This document shows positions 1-10,019 of a stretch of 64,000 nucleotides of DNA, one piece after another. Position 1 is the stretch's first letter; the number at the start of each line of letters is the position of its first letter. Where the stretch lies: the NCBI GenBank assembly GCA_951394405.1, contig OX596337.1, positions 372,001 to 436,000 on the forward strand, in the 5' to 3' direction. The DNA comes from Coprinellus micaceus. Its lineage: Eukaryota; Basidiomycota; Agaricomycetes; Agaricales; Psathyrellaceae. The position numbers and the translations under genes are program-made. The notes below the pieces were generated by a model that did no database searches, was not told the DNA's origin, and saw only the letters and a list, made by a program, of their open reading frames with translations.

Positions 1-1
1 G

Positions 2-868
2 CTAGAAGACATTCAACTTCAGTTCCTACGACGTCTTCTGGACCTCAACCCTCGCTGCCCCACTGCCCCACTCTTTGTTGAAACCGGAATCCTCCCCATT
101 CGTCATCGACGTCTCATCCTTGCCCTCCGATACGCAAAATACGCCTTATCACTCCCTGATCGACATTATGCCAGAAAAGCGTACCTAGACGCCATCGCTC
201 TGTATAAGGATGGGAAACGATGCTGGGTCAAAGACCTGGAGGTAGCACTCGCCAAGCTCCCAGACTTCCCGGTCCTCACCGAGATTACCCAGATGGAGAG
301 CGTGGGTGGCATTTCTGCACTGGTTGATGAGGTCCAGGAATCATGTGCGCGGTACCTCCATAAGCAACTCCAATCCACACGGCTCCCTCTTCTTAACGAC
401 CCCCACCGACCTCTCGACGACGCCAAGCCCAGATTGTTTCTACGGAAGAAGAAATACTTGAACACCATCTTTGTTCCTGCACACCGCAAGGCAGTGTCCA
501 GGCTCCTCACTGCTGATCACGGCCTTGCCATCGAACAATATCGACGCATCCGCCGACATGACGGCACTGCTATACCGGTCGATGAACGATGGTGCAGATA
601 CTGTAACGCCCCAACAGAATCAGAGGTCCATGCTCTTTTTCTATGTCCAGGAGACGCAAGCTGCTCTAACGTCGGAACTCGAAGGCAGGAATTCTATGCT
701 GATGTTTCACGCATCCTCCCATCATTCTCCATTGAACGGTGCCTCCGAAATCCCCCTCGCTGTATACACTTCTTTCTGAACTCCTCCGATATCGCGCCTG
801 CATTCGGTAAATATGTATTTGATATACTGGACATGTTTCCTGGATTCCCCCGGGCCTCCGACACTTAG
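2..868 (+). CDS. C-terminal part of a LINE (non-LTR) retrotransposon polyprotein, 5' end outside the window
   Basis: The frame is open from the first base of the window to the TAG at 866-868, about 288 residues. It starts with a stretch beginning LEDIQLQFLRRLLDLNPR and continues through RRLILALRYAKYAL, which resembles the region downstream of the reverse transcriptase in basidiomycete LINE ORF2 proteins. Near the C terminus is a small Cys/His cluster (residues about 195-220, key positions C-R-Y-C ... H-A-L-F-L-C), the CCHC-like knuckle common at the end of these polyproteins. The RT core itself would lie left of the window. No frameshift or stop is seen in the part present. No poly(A) tract or target duplication was found downstream, so the 3' end of the element is undefined. 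Family placement is from memory of motifs; the zinc knuckle and length of open frame are seen directly. Confidence 0.7.
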   Translation, partial: LEDIQLQFLRRLLDLNPRCPTAPLFVETGILPIRHRRLILALRYAKYALSLPDRHYARKAYLDAIALYKDGKRCWVKDLEVALAKLPDFPVLTEITQMESVGGISALVDEVQESCARYLHKQLQSTRLPLLNDPHRPLDDAKPRLFLRKKKYLNTIFVPAHRKAVSRLLTADHGLAIEQYRRIRRHDGTAIPVDERWCRYCNAPTESEVHALFLCPGDASCSNVGTRRQEFYADVSRILPSFSIERCLRNPPRCIHFFLNSSDIAPAFGKYVFDILDMFPGFPRASDT

Positions 869-984
869 ATAGGTGACTGTATCTACTCTTGATACGCCAA
901 ACTATCAGATGGACTGACTTAAACCTGAACCGTCCGATCGGCTAAGTCGATCACCAAACAAACCCTACTTTCCGCGTCGCCCAG

Positions 985-1130
985 GTGAGGCTGAAAGATG
1001 CGTCTAACGCTTCGACCCAGCAAATCTGGGTGATGTTCCACAGGACGACGCTGTCGTCTAGTGTGGATAGCGGCCGCTTCCTTATTGGGACCAAGTGCCG
1101 TGAGTACTACCTACCTACCTACCTACCTGT
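985..1130 (+). repeat. Dispersed short repeat, copy 1
   Basis: About 130 bp here recur, diverged, at 6890-7015. Shared blocks include GCTTCGAC(C/T)CAGCAAA, a block around TTCCACAG(G/A)A(C/A)GAC, and CGGCCGCTTC followed by CTACCTACC. This copy lies outside the giant element and the other inside it. The nature of the repeat (old retroposon tail or other) is not clear; no tRNA-like A and B boxes were found in it. Confidence 0.55.
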
Positions 1131-3005
1131 GTTCAAATTCAGACGCAGGTCGTCTCCGACCTCCACTGTCAACTCTTATCTCCCCCCCTCGTCTCTTCAC
1201 CCGTTGTCTCTAATCCTCGCTAGATACCCTGAGCTTCGACGACCTCGACCCTTCCTTAGGCTACGGGAACGGCAACTGAACGTAACCCTCGTCCCGCGCA
1301 TTCTAGGACAACCCCAACCTCCGTCGTCCGGCCATGGCGGTCGACGCAGGTTCAGACGCCACGCTCGATAACGGTCCGACGTCAATTGAACGAGGGGTGG
1401 TGAGGCTAGGCCTAGAGGATATCCCCTTCGTCGTCCACCGTCTCGAATGCACCACCCATCTGCAGTACAACACTGACGAGGGACCAACGTCCGCCCAACG
1501 GCCGAGGACTCACGTCATACTCCGCCCACTGCCTCGTCTTGGGACCATGACCAACGGCGGAATGGCGTGATGATGCACGGTGGGGTAGGGTGTTCGACTC
1601 CTGAACCCAGCGACTTGGTGGACTCTGGGTTCGGCGTTGGGATTGGGATTGGGTGAGACCCCAGGAATGTAGCAGGTACGTTCCTCTTTCCATCGGTTGT
1701 TCTCTCCTCTCCTTCCCAATACTCCCACATCGTCTCTTTCTGTTCATCCATATCCTATACTTCGCTATCCTCCCATGCTACGCGTCCCCGTCCCGTTTTT
1801 GCATTTCCGCTTCTATACAATGCAACCCACTGACGACTCTCTTCAGCTGACGACCCGCTAAAACTGCTCTTCTACTCAGCGCCGATCCTTCCCTGTGCCC
1901 CGCGTCCCGCTCTCGCGAATCAAGCACCCCCTCTCGGCCCGTGCTCGGCCATAGAGTAGTACCCGTCAACCAGCAATCGCCGTGAGCCCCACACAAAGAC
2001 CTTCTCACCTTTCTTTACCTACCCCGGCATCTCCTTCGCAATCCTTGTCACCCCCCGATCGACTACGCGTTACGAACGGCGCCCGCCCCATCCCCAACAC
2101 CTGAACGAAGAGAACGGGAGGTCGGGACCGACTGGGAGTGTGTACGAGCCAATCAAGGGGCGAACCATTCTGGTGTTCAGGAGCACGGCATACTTTCCCC
2201 GCCGAATCCACTTTCGTAGAACCAATGAGGAGGCGCACATTGCCCTCAGACCGTTGTACCCGCCATCCAGCACCCATCGCACCTCCGTCCGCCTTCGCTG
2301 TCTTACCTTCGCCAACGCATCTTGGTCAAGGTACAAGATTTTCAATTTCCCTGCACGTCCGCCGAACGCCTCGGCGTCACGGGTGAGAGGAAGACGTTGT
2401 CCTTCGTCAAGTACCCAGTTGAGCGGTGGAGGCCTCCTGATGCAAAGAGAGGAGGGGAGGTGGAGGAAGAGGGGAACAGAGCACAGAAGGGTTTCGTGGA
2501 CGAGGGTCCCTCGAGAGGGTATACATTCGATGGTGAACAATCTGGTCGGTACGTTTCTCCCCCGTGTTGTCGTTGGTTTCCTTCTATGTATACCCTTCGT
2601 CACACCTAAAATCTTCCTTGTCCCGTTTTGACTCTTTCACCACGGTTCGACCCCTTCATATGTTCTCCCATGTCGCGCCCGTGCACCCTTCCAACCCTTC
2701 ATCTCGCCTTCCGCCTTCCTTTTGTTTCCTCTCCTCCAATTCAAGTCTAATTGACTCCCATTTGTCCTTCCTATCCTTATCGTCCCTATTCCTGCTTTTA
2801 TTTTTCTCGTAATCTCAGTGCTCACTCCGCCTTCCTAGATCAAACGACCCCTCCTCCCACACCAAGGACGGGGTTGGATCGAAATACAAATCTGCGTCAA
2901 CCACTGCTGGCCTCCATCACCTGCGTTCTGCGGCCTCGGGGAGGAGTCAAGTCCAAGCAACACCGACACCTTGATCTCCTTACCCTTCATCCGTCACATC
3001 GCACT
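1120..3005 (+). repeat. Repeat module R1 (decayed gene-like unit with two intron-like segments)
   Basis: This segment is paralogous to 41.99-43.57 kb (in R2) and 55.25-57.0 kb (in R3). All three share, in order: an exon-like block read as (V/L)xxLGLE...VH(R/C)LK(C/F)T..., an intron-like segment (here 1676-1846, GTACGT..CAG), a block opening with CTGACG or similar, a second intron-like segment (here 2549-2818), and a short third block that starts TGCT(C/G)AC. Here the first block is open as 78 codons from an ATG at 1334 and ends at the TGA at 1568-1570, where the R2 copy also stops. The translated blocks are similar between copies but are broken by stops, so I read this as a decayed gene family or a non-autonomous element carrying one. 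No family is recognised. Confidence 0.55.
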
Positions 3006-4030
3006 TGAAGGTCTGGATCAAGCGTGTTGTCTTCCCCAGTTTCTATCCGTTCCGCACGCTTTCGTGTAGACATCAAAAGGACGCTCCCCGACGCCCCACC
3101 AATGAAACTAACCTCTGAGCCTTCTGTCTCAAAGCGGGCTCCCGCCAGACTCGCGAAAGCGAAATTACCTTCCCTCGACAGTATCCGCCCTGATACCAAC
3201 TCTCGTCAGCGAAGGATGACACTCGGCGTTCTACGTAACACTGTAGCATTAGCTCGAATTGGGGAACCACGACTGCCAGCCCCAGGAAGTCGAAGCTTGT
3301 ACCCGCTTGGAATCATCATCTAGTGGGCAAAGCTGTCTAGCTGTGTCCGGTGCTCGAGTAACGGGTATAGAGCGGGAAGCGATGGAAGGCTGCACACACT
3401 TGGCCCAGTTTGATATGAGGAAGGTGCTCGTGGGCGGCTGCGCCTTGGGGAAGATTGCTCCGGCGGCATGCGAGCGGATGAGAAGTGGGTTCACTTTCGA
3501 ACACCGGGGGTGCGTTAGAGTACTATGAAGCCAGGAAAGCGAGACTATGTTCTCGACGTTCTGGTATAGCAACATGGACATGATAGGCCGTCGATGATCG
3601 AGTGCACCACACTAGATTTCACTGAATAGTTACTTCATTGCGACCCCATATCACATCCACGTACTGTACTGGCCAGGCCCCGCTCAGCTTCCATAGCAAA
3701 TTGAGATATGAGTCGGAGTTGGGCAACCTCAGCACAAATTTGGGCGAGGTCACCTGGTGATCTGGTGCGGGCCCCAACGTTACACCGCCAGTAGGGACGA
3801 TCTGCGAGAGTGTATTCGGACTCCAGTCGAGACTAGGGTGTCAATCCGCGGTGAGTGTACTCGTAAGCGCCCATAGTGCCGCTTGCGAAGAAGGGCGCCG
3901 TGGGAATGGTGAGTTGCAGCAAGGCTGTGTCCGAGAAGCCTCGTCTATCTTCATCTTCATCTGTCTGTAACTTGCACTACACACTCTGCTAACGACAAAC
4001 CAAGATACATCCGTTGGAAACATTCCTACA
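3006..4030. other. Intergenic stretch, no confident gene
   Basis: Several short open frames occur on both strands but none has family resemblance or consistent splice signals. The segment 3841-4030 ends in a good 3' splice site (CATTCCTACAG at about 4020-4030) just before the first recognisable NACHT-1 exon. An upstream coding exon of NACHT-1, equivalent to 46694-46796 of NACHT-2, is therefore expected here, but I could not fix it. Confidence 0.4.
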
Positions 4031-4037
4031 GCCTTCC

Positions 4038-4658
4038 ATGTCCTCGTACAAGGCGGATCACATCCCCGAAGTCAACATCAACAACATTGGCCGCGACTAC
4101 AATGATCATCGACAAATCAACCACTTCCGCTTCGACGCAGAGAGAGATGCGGGCCTCCTTCGACTAGAAAGTCGTCAGTGTGAGTGATTTTATCCGAGAT
4201 TCAAGCTTAGAAGGTGACTCCTAATGGTGTCGTTCGAAGTTCTGGACGAACTGGGAAGGAAATCGGCACTCGGCGCTTTGTCTTACGCAGAGGCGCGGAG
4301 ATATGCCCCCCGATGCCATTCCAAAACGAGAAGTAAAATTCTTGACGATCTGGGGGAATGGTCGGCCGGCGAGGGTCCATGGAAGGACGTCAAATTGCTT
4401 GTGCTCACTGCACCGGCAGGCCATGGGAAGAGCGCGATCATGCAAACATTCTCCGAACGCCTCGCGAAGAAATCGGAAGAAAGCGACACCCATCTCGTCG
4501 TCGCGACCTTCTTCTTCAAGGCCTCCATTCCGGAACAAAACGACTCGAAAGCGTTGGTGACCACACTCGCTCATCAAATTGCAGAGCACTGCCCGTCCAT
4601 CCGCCCCAAAATTGTCGCTGCCATCCGGGACAAGGTCGGGATCTTCTCAGCATCGCTG
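4038..4658 (+). pseudogene. NACHT-1, 5' half of a STAND NTPase gene cut by the giant element
   Basis: Two exons are visible, 4038-4179 and 4240-4658, joined by a 60-nt phase-1 intron (4180-4239, GTGAGT..AAG). The exon before the intron carries a motif with VNINNIGRDYNDHRQ, matching INHVKGDYIDNRQ in NACHT-2. The second exon starts FLDELGRKSALG and has a Walker A motif APAGHGKS, where the usual first Gly is Ala. It continues through a conserved FFFKASIP...TTLAHQ region. The paralogue NACHT-2 aligns without gaps up to codon CTG at 4656-4658 and then similarity ends abruptly. The rest of the gene, with Walker B, resumes at 36066 in the same orientation. As it stands the product would end within 14 codons of foreign sequence after the P-loop region and lack Walker B, so it is non-functional as a STAND switch. 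The start codon is uncertain because an upstream exon is likely. Confidence 0.85.
4657..4658. repeat. Left copy of the 2-bp target duplication (TG) of the giant element
   Basis: TG at 4657-4658 is repeated at 36066-36067. Keeping only one copy rejoins the NACHT-1 codons TCG CTG GAA CAT CAG, which match TCC TTG GAA AAT CAG in the intact paralogue. Confidence 0.65.
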
Positions 4659-4671
4659 CATCACGAAATTT
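4659..4671 (+). repeat. Left terminal inverted repeat of the giant element
   Basis: CATCACGAAATTT; 12 of 13 bases match the reverse complement of 36053-36065. It begins exactly where similarity of NACHT-1 to NACHT-2 ends. Confidence 0.65.
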
Positions 4672-4681
4672 GTTGGGTTCA

Positions 4682-4814
4682 GATAAGACCTGATAATTGA
4701 TGACAAGGCAAACAATGCCCATCATCATCTTCGGAATTGCGAGCGCTGGTCATATCTGCAACTCTGGCGAACTTGGCAAGCATGATAGACCTGATAGACC
4801 TGGTGTAGTTGATA
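4682..4814 (+). repeat. Left subterminal motif cluster of the giant element
   Basis: GATAGACCTG occurs twice with a 9-bp step (4784-4793, 4793-4802). Related forms GATAAGACCTG (4682-4692) and GATAGG (about 4811-4816) lie nearby. The segment just before the pair (ATATCTG, CAACTCTGGC) resembles the one beside the mirror-image cluster at the right end (ATACCTGG, CAATGCTGGC). Such repeats are usually transposase binding sites; that role is inferred. Confidence 0.5.
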
Positions 4815-7800
4815 GGTTTGCCCACCTTTTGGAGCTATCGCCCGACAGATTCATCACATAAATGCCCTATGTTTTGCCCACCCCCCCACTCGATGCTCAA
4901 ACCTCGACGAAGAATTGTGGTCTGAATTGCACCATGTAGGCCGAGGGTAAGTGGCTCGATGGCCCAGCGATGGTCCGTCGTTTCCGATACAGGCCCCATC
5001 TCGGCGTTGCCGTGGGGAAGGGTGCGTACACTGCTCCAAATGATGACGGCGAGGGGACTATCGCATCAGCAAATTCACAGATCATTTCCACACTTTCTTC
5101 GCTTTCTGGCTCGCCGCAAGCGCAAAAAGTGGGAAAAGGTTCCAGACTACACCCGTTTTGTAGTGCTTTGCCCCAAAATATCACATCAGTTGTATTCAAA
5201 TCAGAATACCTGTGTTGTCCCTGACTGGTGTGGTTCCCGCTTTTCGAGGAAATGGGTGTCGCTCATATGGCTTTCGAGCTTTTCAGCTTTTTTTCGGTAT
5301 TTCGAGCTTTTTTGGAAGCAACACGGATATCAGTCCTGGCTCTTGGTCTGTGGCACGTTCGCTAAGAGACGTAAGTTGCCTCGCACACTTCATAGTATTT
5401 CAAATTTGGTATGAGGGTTGATGCGAGCAGCTTCAAGCACTTGAGTTCGAGAGTCCCAATCGTGGTTCCGGAAGGAACTCCCACATCACTGTCAAACTCT
5501 CCCCCAAGGTCCACCCGAAGCCCTACAACCAACCAGGGTCGATGGGGTTCCTGTATCGCTGATACTCGATCCTTGCCTCCAGCCGGCCTTCGTTCCCAGC
5601 GAACCCCACTGACCTCATAACGACACAATTCTGTAAGGAAGAAATAAACATGCCGAGGGAGGGACGGAAACATCTTGGGTTGCGATTGGGGAGTTGCTAC
5701 CAACACAGTTGGCGTACACATGACTTGGGACCTTGGCCCAAGAAAGGGCCTCGCTTCATGTGGGATGCTACAGCCGAGAGCCGCACAGGCAGTGGTTGTC
5801 CGGGGGGGTATCGAGATCAAACCCCTGCCTAGTACCTTCCTGCACAAGGAATCCTTTCGTTCCCAGATTCCGGAATATATGGCCCCTTCTATTTTGTACA
5901 GCCCCTTTCACTGTAAGGCTTCAAGCTTTCAAGAAGCCAGAGATATCAAACTATTCCCAAGTGAACATTTCTCCCAACGGTTTGAAAATATTCGTCGAAA
6001 TCTGTTTTTTGGCCTTGGGACAAGGGGTATCAGTGCGGGCGGGTAGGGATCGCAGTGAGTCGCAGCGATCGAAGTATCCCAGGAAAGCGCAGGTCCCAAG
6101 GTTGGTTACCCGGATGGCTTGAGGTGACAATCGGCCCTCCGTGCCGACGTTCGTTTTCGAGCGCGGCCCGCTTGCCACGTCTCCCATGTCTGCCATATCT
6201 ACCAGGACTATCATTATGATGGCGTCCGATACACCTGGTACACCTGGCAACGGTGTAGAATTACCAGGAGGCCTGGAGAAAGCAAGGATACATATGTTAG
6301 GACCTTGCACTTCAATGACTGCGCAATGACAGTTTTGGAAGAGCCCTGACACTTGAGCGCTGAACGCTGATTTCCCCCAGGATTGTGAATTTGTGAGTTC
6401 CTAGAAAAGCCGCGGATATACACCTTTAATTTTGGGTCACTACTGAGGCGCTTTCCGAGCAACTGGAGAGCAGGGGGTTTTGGGGGGCAGGTTCGTTGGA
6501 GGCTCAATATGACGGGTGTATATGAGGTAGGAGGGCGTTCTCGAACGCCGAAGCGGCATACGCAAATTGTGTGGCATTGTGAATAGGCTGGGTACATGGG
6601 CCCACCGAAGGTAGCAGGTTATTCAGGGCCAAACTATACAATTAACAAGTGATTATGCCTCTCATGCCCACCTTTAGCCAAGGAAAGATGAGAGAGGACC
6701 AGAATTCGGGGCCGTCATACTTGACGCTTCGAGCTTTGGGAGTCCGAGTCAGATTTCGAGCACATTTAGTGCGTCAGATTTCAGTTTGGGCCATCATACC
6801 ATGACCTTTCCCACTTTGCCAGTAGATGGGGCCGTTCTGAAAACAATATATCACAGCTCCCTACACCCCTTCCACATTGCCTGGATCGGGCTGAAGGACG
6901 CGGTTAGCGCTTCGACTCAGCAAACCCGGTGTGGCCTTCCACAGAACGACATTGTCATCTGGCGTGAATCACGGCCGCTTCATTATTGAGTCCAAATGCT
7001 ACCTACCTGGCTACATATCTACCAGCTCTAGCACCAGCATAGTTAGGGGGCATGGGCCAGACATTCTTGGAGTCAGTGTGCGAGCGGAGAGGGCGAGTCG
7101 TCTCGAGATTTGGCGCTGATACCACCTGGCGGTCGGAAGCGACTGTCAAAACCAGGTGCCCGCTTCGTCTGGAACAGATATGATTCATGGGACATATGCA
7201 GCGCGATGGGAGGAATTCATACAGCAGGTCTGAGATCTGATTTCTATTACGAGATATTGAAGAAACATACAGATAGAGAATACATTAAATCAGATTCTTG
7301 GCCTGACCCTGCTCACCCTGGCCCTAATGCATTACCGACCTTCCACACTTCCACACAGCAGCCTCCCTCGGACGCCATAGAACCAAACCATCTTGTCGTA
7401 TAGCCGTCGCCTCCTCCACTGACGAGGGGCGAAGATGGGTGACGGCTGAGACAGGCTCAGGGGAGCGCTTGACGCTACTCCACCTCCACACTCTGGCCGG
7501 GATGCGGCGACTCAGACCGACGAGTGTTGGCGCAGCAGAGTGGGGGTGACTGGGGCCCCCGCGACGGTTTTCCAGGGAACCATGCCCACGCTCCGCCACT
7601 AGCAAAGCCTCATGTGTCGCGCTCATGGTTTCTGAGACGTGCTGGATCGTAGTGGCTCAGACCAGGAGGTGGTGGGGAAGCGCCGCGGGGGTGCCGCATG
7701 TGGGGGGCGGTAGCGGGTTTCGTGTCCCAGAAGCGTCCGTGTTGCTAACAAGGCGACGGTTGTGGAGGCAGGTGCTCCAGGCCGTGAGATATGGGGAGCG

Positions 7801-7898
7801 GGGGAACGAGGGCGCCCGCGATAGATACTTTCCTGGATGGGTGGGTGACCGTTCCTCATGTCGTTGGGCCTAGGGGGAGGAGGGGGAAGCCCATGGGT
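4815..7898. other. Left interior of the giant element, no confident gene
   Basis: About 3 kb hold only short overlapping frames on both strands with no family resemblance. A segment at 6185-6260 (ATATCTACCAGG, then TACACCTGG in near tandem) resembles the subterminal motif clusters at 4.7 and 35.9 kb. The dispersed short repeat recurs at 6890-7015. Between 7400 and 7890 the minus strand is proline-rich when translated and could be the degraded C-terminal tail of the Cyc8 fragment, but no continuous frame can be followed. Confidence 0.45.
6890..7015 (+). repeat. Dispersed short repeat, copy 2
   Basis: Diverged copy of 985-1130, sharing GCTTCGACTCAGCAAA, a block around CTTCCACAGAACGAC and CGGCCGCTTC, followed by CTACCTACC. 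This copy lies within the giant element. Confidence 0.55.
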
Positions 7899-9356
7899 TT
7901 AGCAGAATGTCCCGGTGTCCAGAAGATCCACGCCAGGTCCATTTCGAGGCGGAGGGTAGTCACGAGGATGGACATGCAGGCAGTCAGCCTCCATAGGGGC
8001 TAGAGAGGGATACAACGACGATGGATCGCGGGACTCGTCGATGTTGATGATAAGTGGGGGACCGCCACGGAATGGAGGCGAAAATGCACGATTACTACTG
8101 AGCTGGGGGGGTGGGAGCGAGATGTCGTTCGCTGGACCTCTCGAGTCAGCGCGCATGGCATTGCGGCGGCCCGCGTGCACCATGAGAGGGCCGTTCAGAC
8201 CTGGCGGTGGAACGACCGCGCTGGCGTACGCCATAGGGTGCACGTCCTGAGGACCAGGCGCTGGGGGGAGTTGACCGCCAGCAGCTTGTCCTTGCTTCAG
8301 AAGTTGGAGGCGCTGGATGATGGCGGGGTTTGCTGGAATCGAGCTCAGCGGCTTGGGCGTATGCGTCTATGGCGTCGTTGATCTGGTTATTACAGCTCTC
8401 GTACGGGGAGCCAAGGTCGAACCAGACTTCGGAGGTATAAGGGCTGATGCGAATGGCACAGGAGTAAGCATCGAGGGCGTCGCGGTACTGGTTGATCTGG
8501 AAGTACAGAACGCCGATGGAGCACCAGAATGTCGGGTTTCGCCCGTCGCGGTAGACAGCTTGCTGGTATGCTTCGTAGCACGCCTTGTTGTACTTGGATC
8601 CGGCCATATACGCACGGCCGAGCAGGTACCAGCTCTGCGCATCAGAAGGATCTGATGAAAACTAGGTTAGGTGGCGCGACAGTTACGGGAACGAAGAGCA
8701 GCTTACCAGCCTCCAAAGACTTTGTCAGATATTGGATGGCGAGATCTTGGTTTTGGAACGAGGAGTCGTCTTGGTGATACAGCCAGCCGAGCTGTTGAAG
8801 GACTTTGGCGTGAGAGGGATTGTCGGGGACTATGCGCTCATACACATCCTTGGCGCAGTGGTACTGGAGTGGAGGTCAGCAGAGAGAAAGAGACAGTCGC
8901 CACGACTCACGTCTTTCTGCTGCTCGTAAACAAGACCGATTTGGAACCAAATGTCGGCATGAGCGAGAGGGTTTCGGAGGATTCGGTCGAAGCAGTTGAG
9001 GGAGTCTTCGTACCTGCCCGCTGCTTAGAGATGATACCAAGTCGGAAGAGTATTTCGTTGGTCTTGTTGAAGTCGAGACCTATATGGGGAATTAGACCGT
9101 GGGCAAGGAGACTTGGATGCGAACGTACCGAAGTACGGACGAAAAAGCCTCCTCAGCGTGATCCAAAGAACCGTATCGGTCATAGAGAATGTCAAAGCTA
9201 TGCCAGAGCTTGGGATACTTGAGGTAGAGGGCCTGCTCGTATGCAGAATAGGCCTTTTGCAGGCGGTCCTGCATGAGGTAGCAGTGGCTGAGGGCGCTCC
9301 GTACCTCGCCGTTGTCCTCTTGGAGGGCGAGCAACCCCTGGAAGTATTCGATGGCC
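7899..9356 (-). pseudogene. Fragment of the general co-repressor gene cyc8/ssn6 (TPR protein), frameshifted
   Basis: Cyc8/Ssn6 is the TPR subunit of the Tup1-Cyc8 nuclear co-repressor. Exons can be followed on the minus strand at 9356-9129, 9079-8911, 8863-8707 and 8651-7899. They carry TPR signatures well known from this protein: LYDRYGSLDHAEEAF, DIWFQIGLVYEQQKD, KVLQQLGWLYHQ, NPTFWCSIGVLYFQINQYRD and EVWFDLGSPYESCNNQ. Three defects are seen. One extra base in the A run at about 8329-8331 shifts the frame right after the last TPR, and the expected continuation (NPAIIQRLQLLKQ) is in the next frame. One base is missing at about 9011-9025. The phase of the junction at 9080-9128 does not match. 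The first TPRs, which should precede 9356, are absent. Introns are retained, so this is a genomic-copy fragment and not a retrocopy. A functional cyc8 is presumably elsewhere. Sequencing errors could explain single shifts but not the missing N terminus. Confidence 0.8.
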
Positions 9357-9678
9357 TAAGTGATGGATTACGTTGAAGGCTTCCCTACCACCCACCAAGG
9401 TCTCGCCTTCCCCGAGGTGGGGGATAGCCCGGGGTGTCCCCAACACAACGAGCGTTATTGATATGTAGGAGGGAGAGGCAACATCAAAAGGTTTGCTTAC
9501 ATCGAGGGTTCGCGGGTCATGGTCGTTGTCCTGCCACGGGCCGTAAATTGAGGGAGAAGGGGATGGTTTGTCGTCAGTAAGGGGGCAAGGGGAGGGGGGG
9601 GTGCAAGGGCTTTGAGGACGACTACGATGCACCGGCTTAAGGCTTGAAATAGAGGGTTTGAGAGAGCTTTAGCCATAT

Positions 9679-9891
9679 CTATAGTACGCACGCAGCAGGA
9701 TTCGAGGGTATTTTTGGTATGTGGCACCAGTCCAGTGTTGGTGGTGCAAAACCAAGGCTTGTCGACACGCTGGCGATGTCATCCGTCATAGACGTTTGAT
9801 GTAGCATCACAGGACCGCTGACTCGGAGCTCCGCGGCACGGAAGGAAACGATTGAAAGTACTAGACATAAAGTAGAGGCATAAATCACCAA
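9679..9891 (-). CDS. Possible small secreted protein or first exon (weak)
   Basis: A 70-codon frame begins with a hydrophobic N terminus (MVIYASTLCLVLSIVSF) that looks like a signal peptide, followed by a short polar region ending in a stop. There is no family resemblance and no clear splice partner. It may be chance. Confidence 0.2.
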   Translation of the reverse strand: MVIYASTLCLVLSIVSFRAAELRVSGPVMLHQTSMTDDIASVSTSLGFAPPTLDWCHIPKIPSNPAACVL

Positions 9892-10019
9892 ATCAAAGAG
9901 GTAAAACGTTTGAATGGATGGGTATCAATGGATCCCCTCATATCTCATACACATCCTGTGCAACAACCGCCCTGTCTAAAGCGGCACAGTAGTGAGTGTC
10001 ACGTTCCACAGTCCATTCC

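Noticed and set aside
2070..2631. Overlapping 160-180-codon frames on both strands in R1
   Set aside because: They cross the intron-like boundaries shared by all three modules and are not kept in R2 or R3.
4659..4671. A 13-bp direct target duplication (GCATCACGAAATT against GCATCGCGAAATT at 36046-36058)
   Set aside because: Keeping one copy would leave about eight extra codons and break the frame, whereas the inverted-repeat reading with a TG duplication restores the NACHT frame exactly.
5362..5847. 161-codon minus-strand frame
   Set aside because: No family resemblance or splice signals, and overlapping plus-strand frames are equally open.
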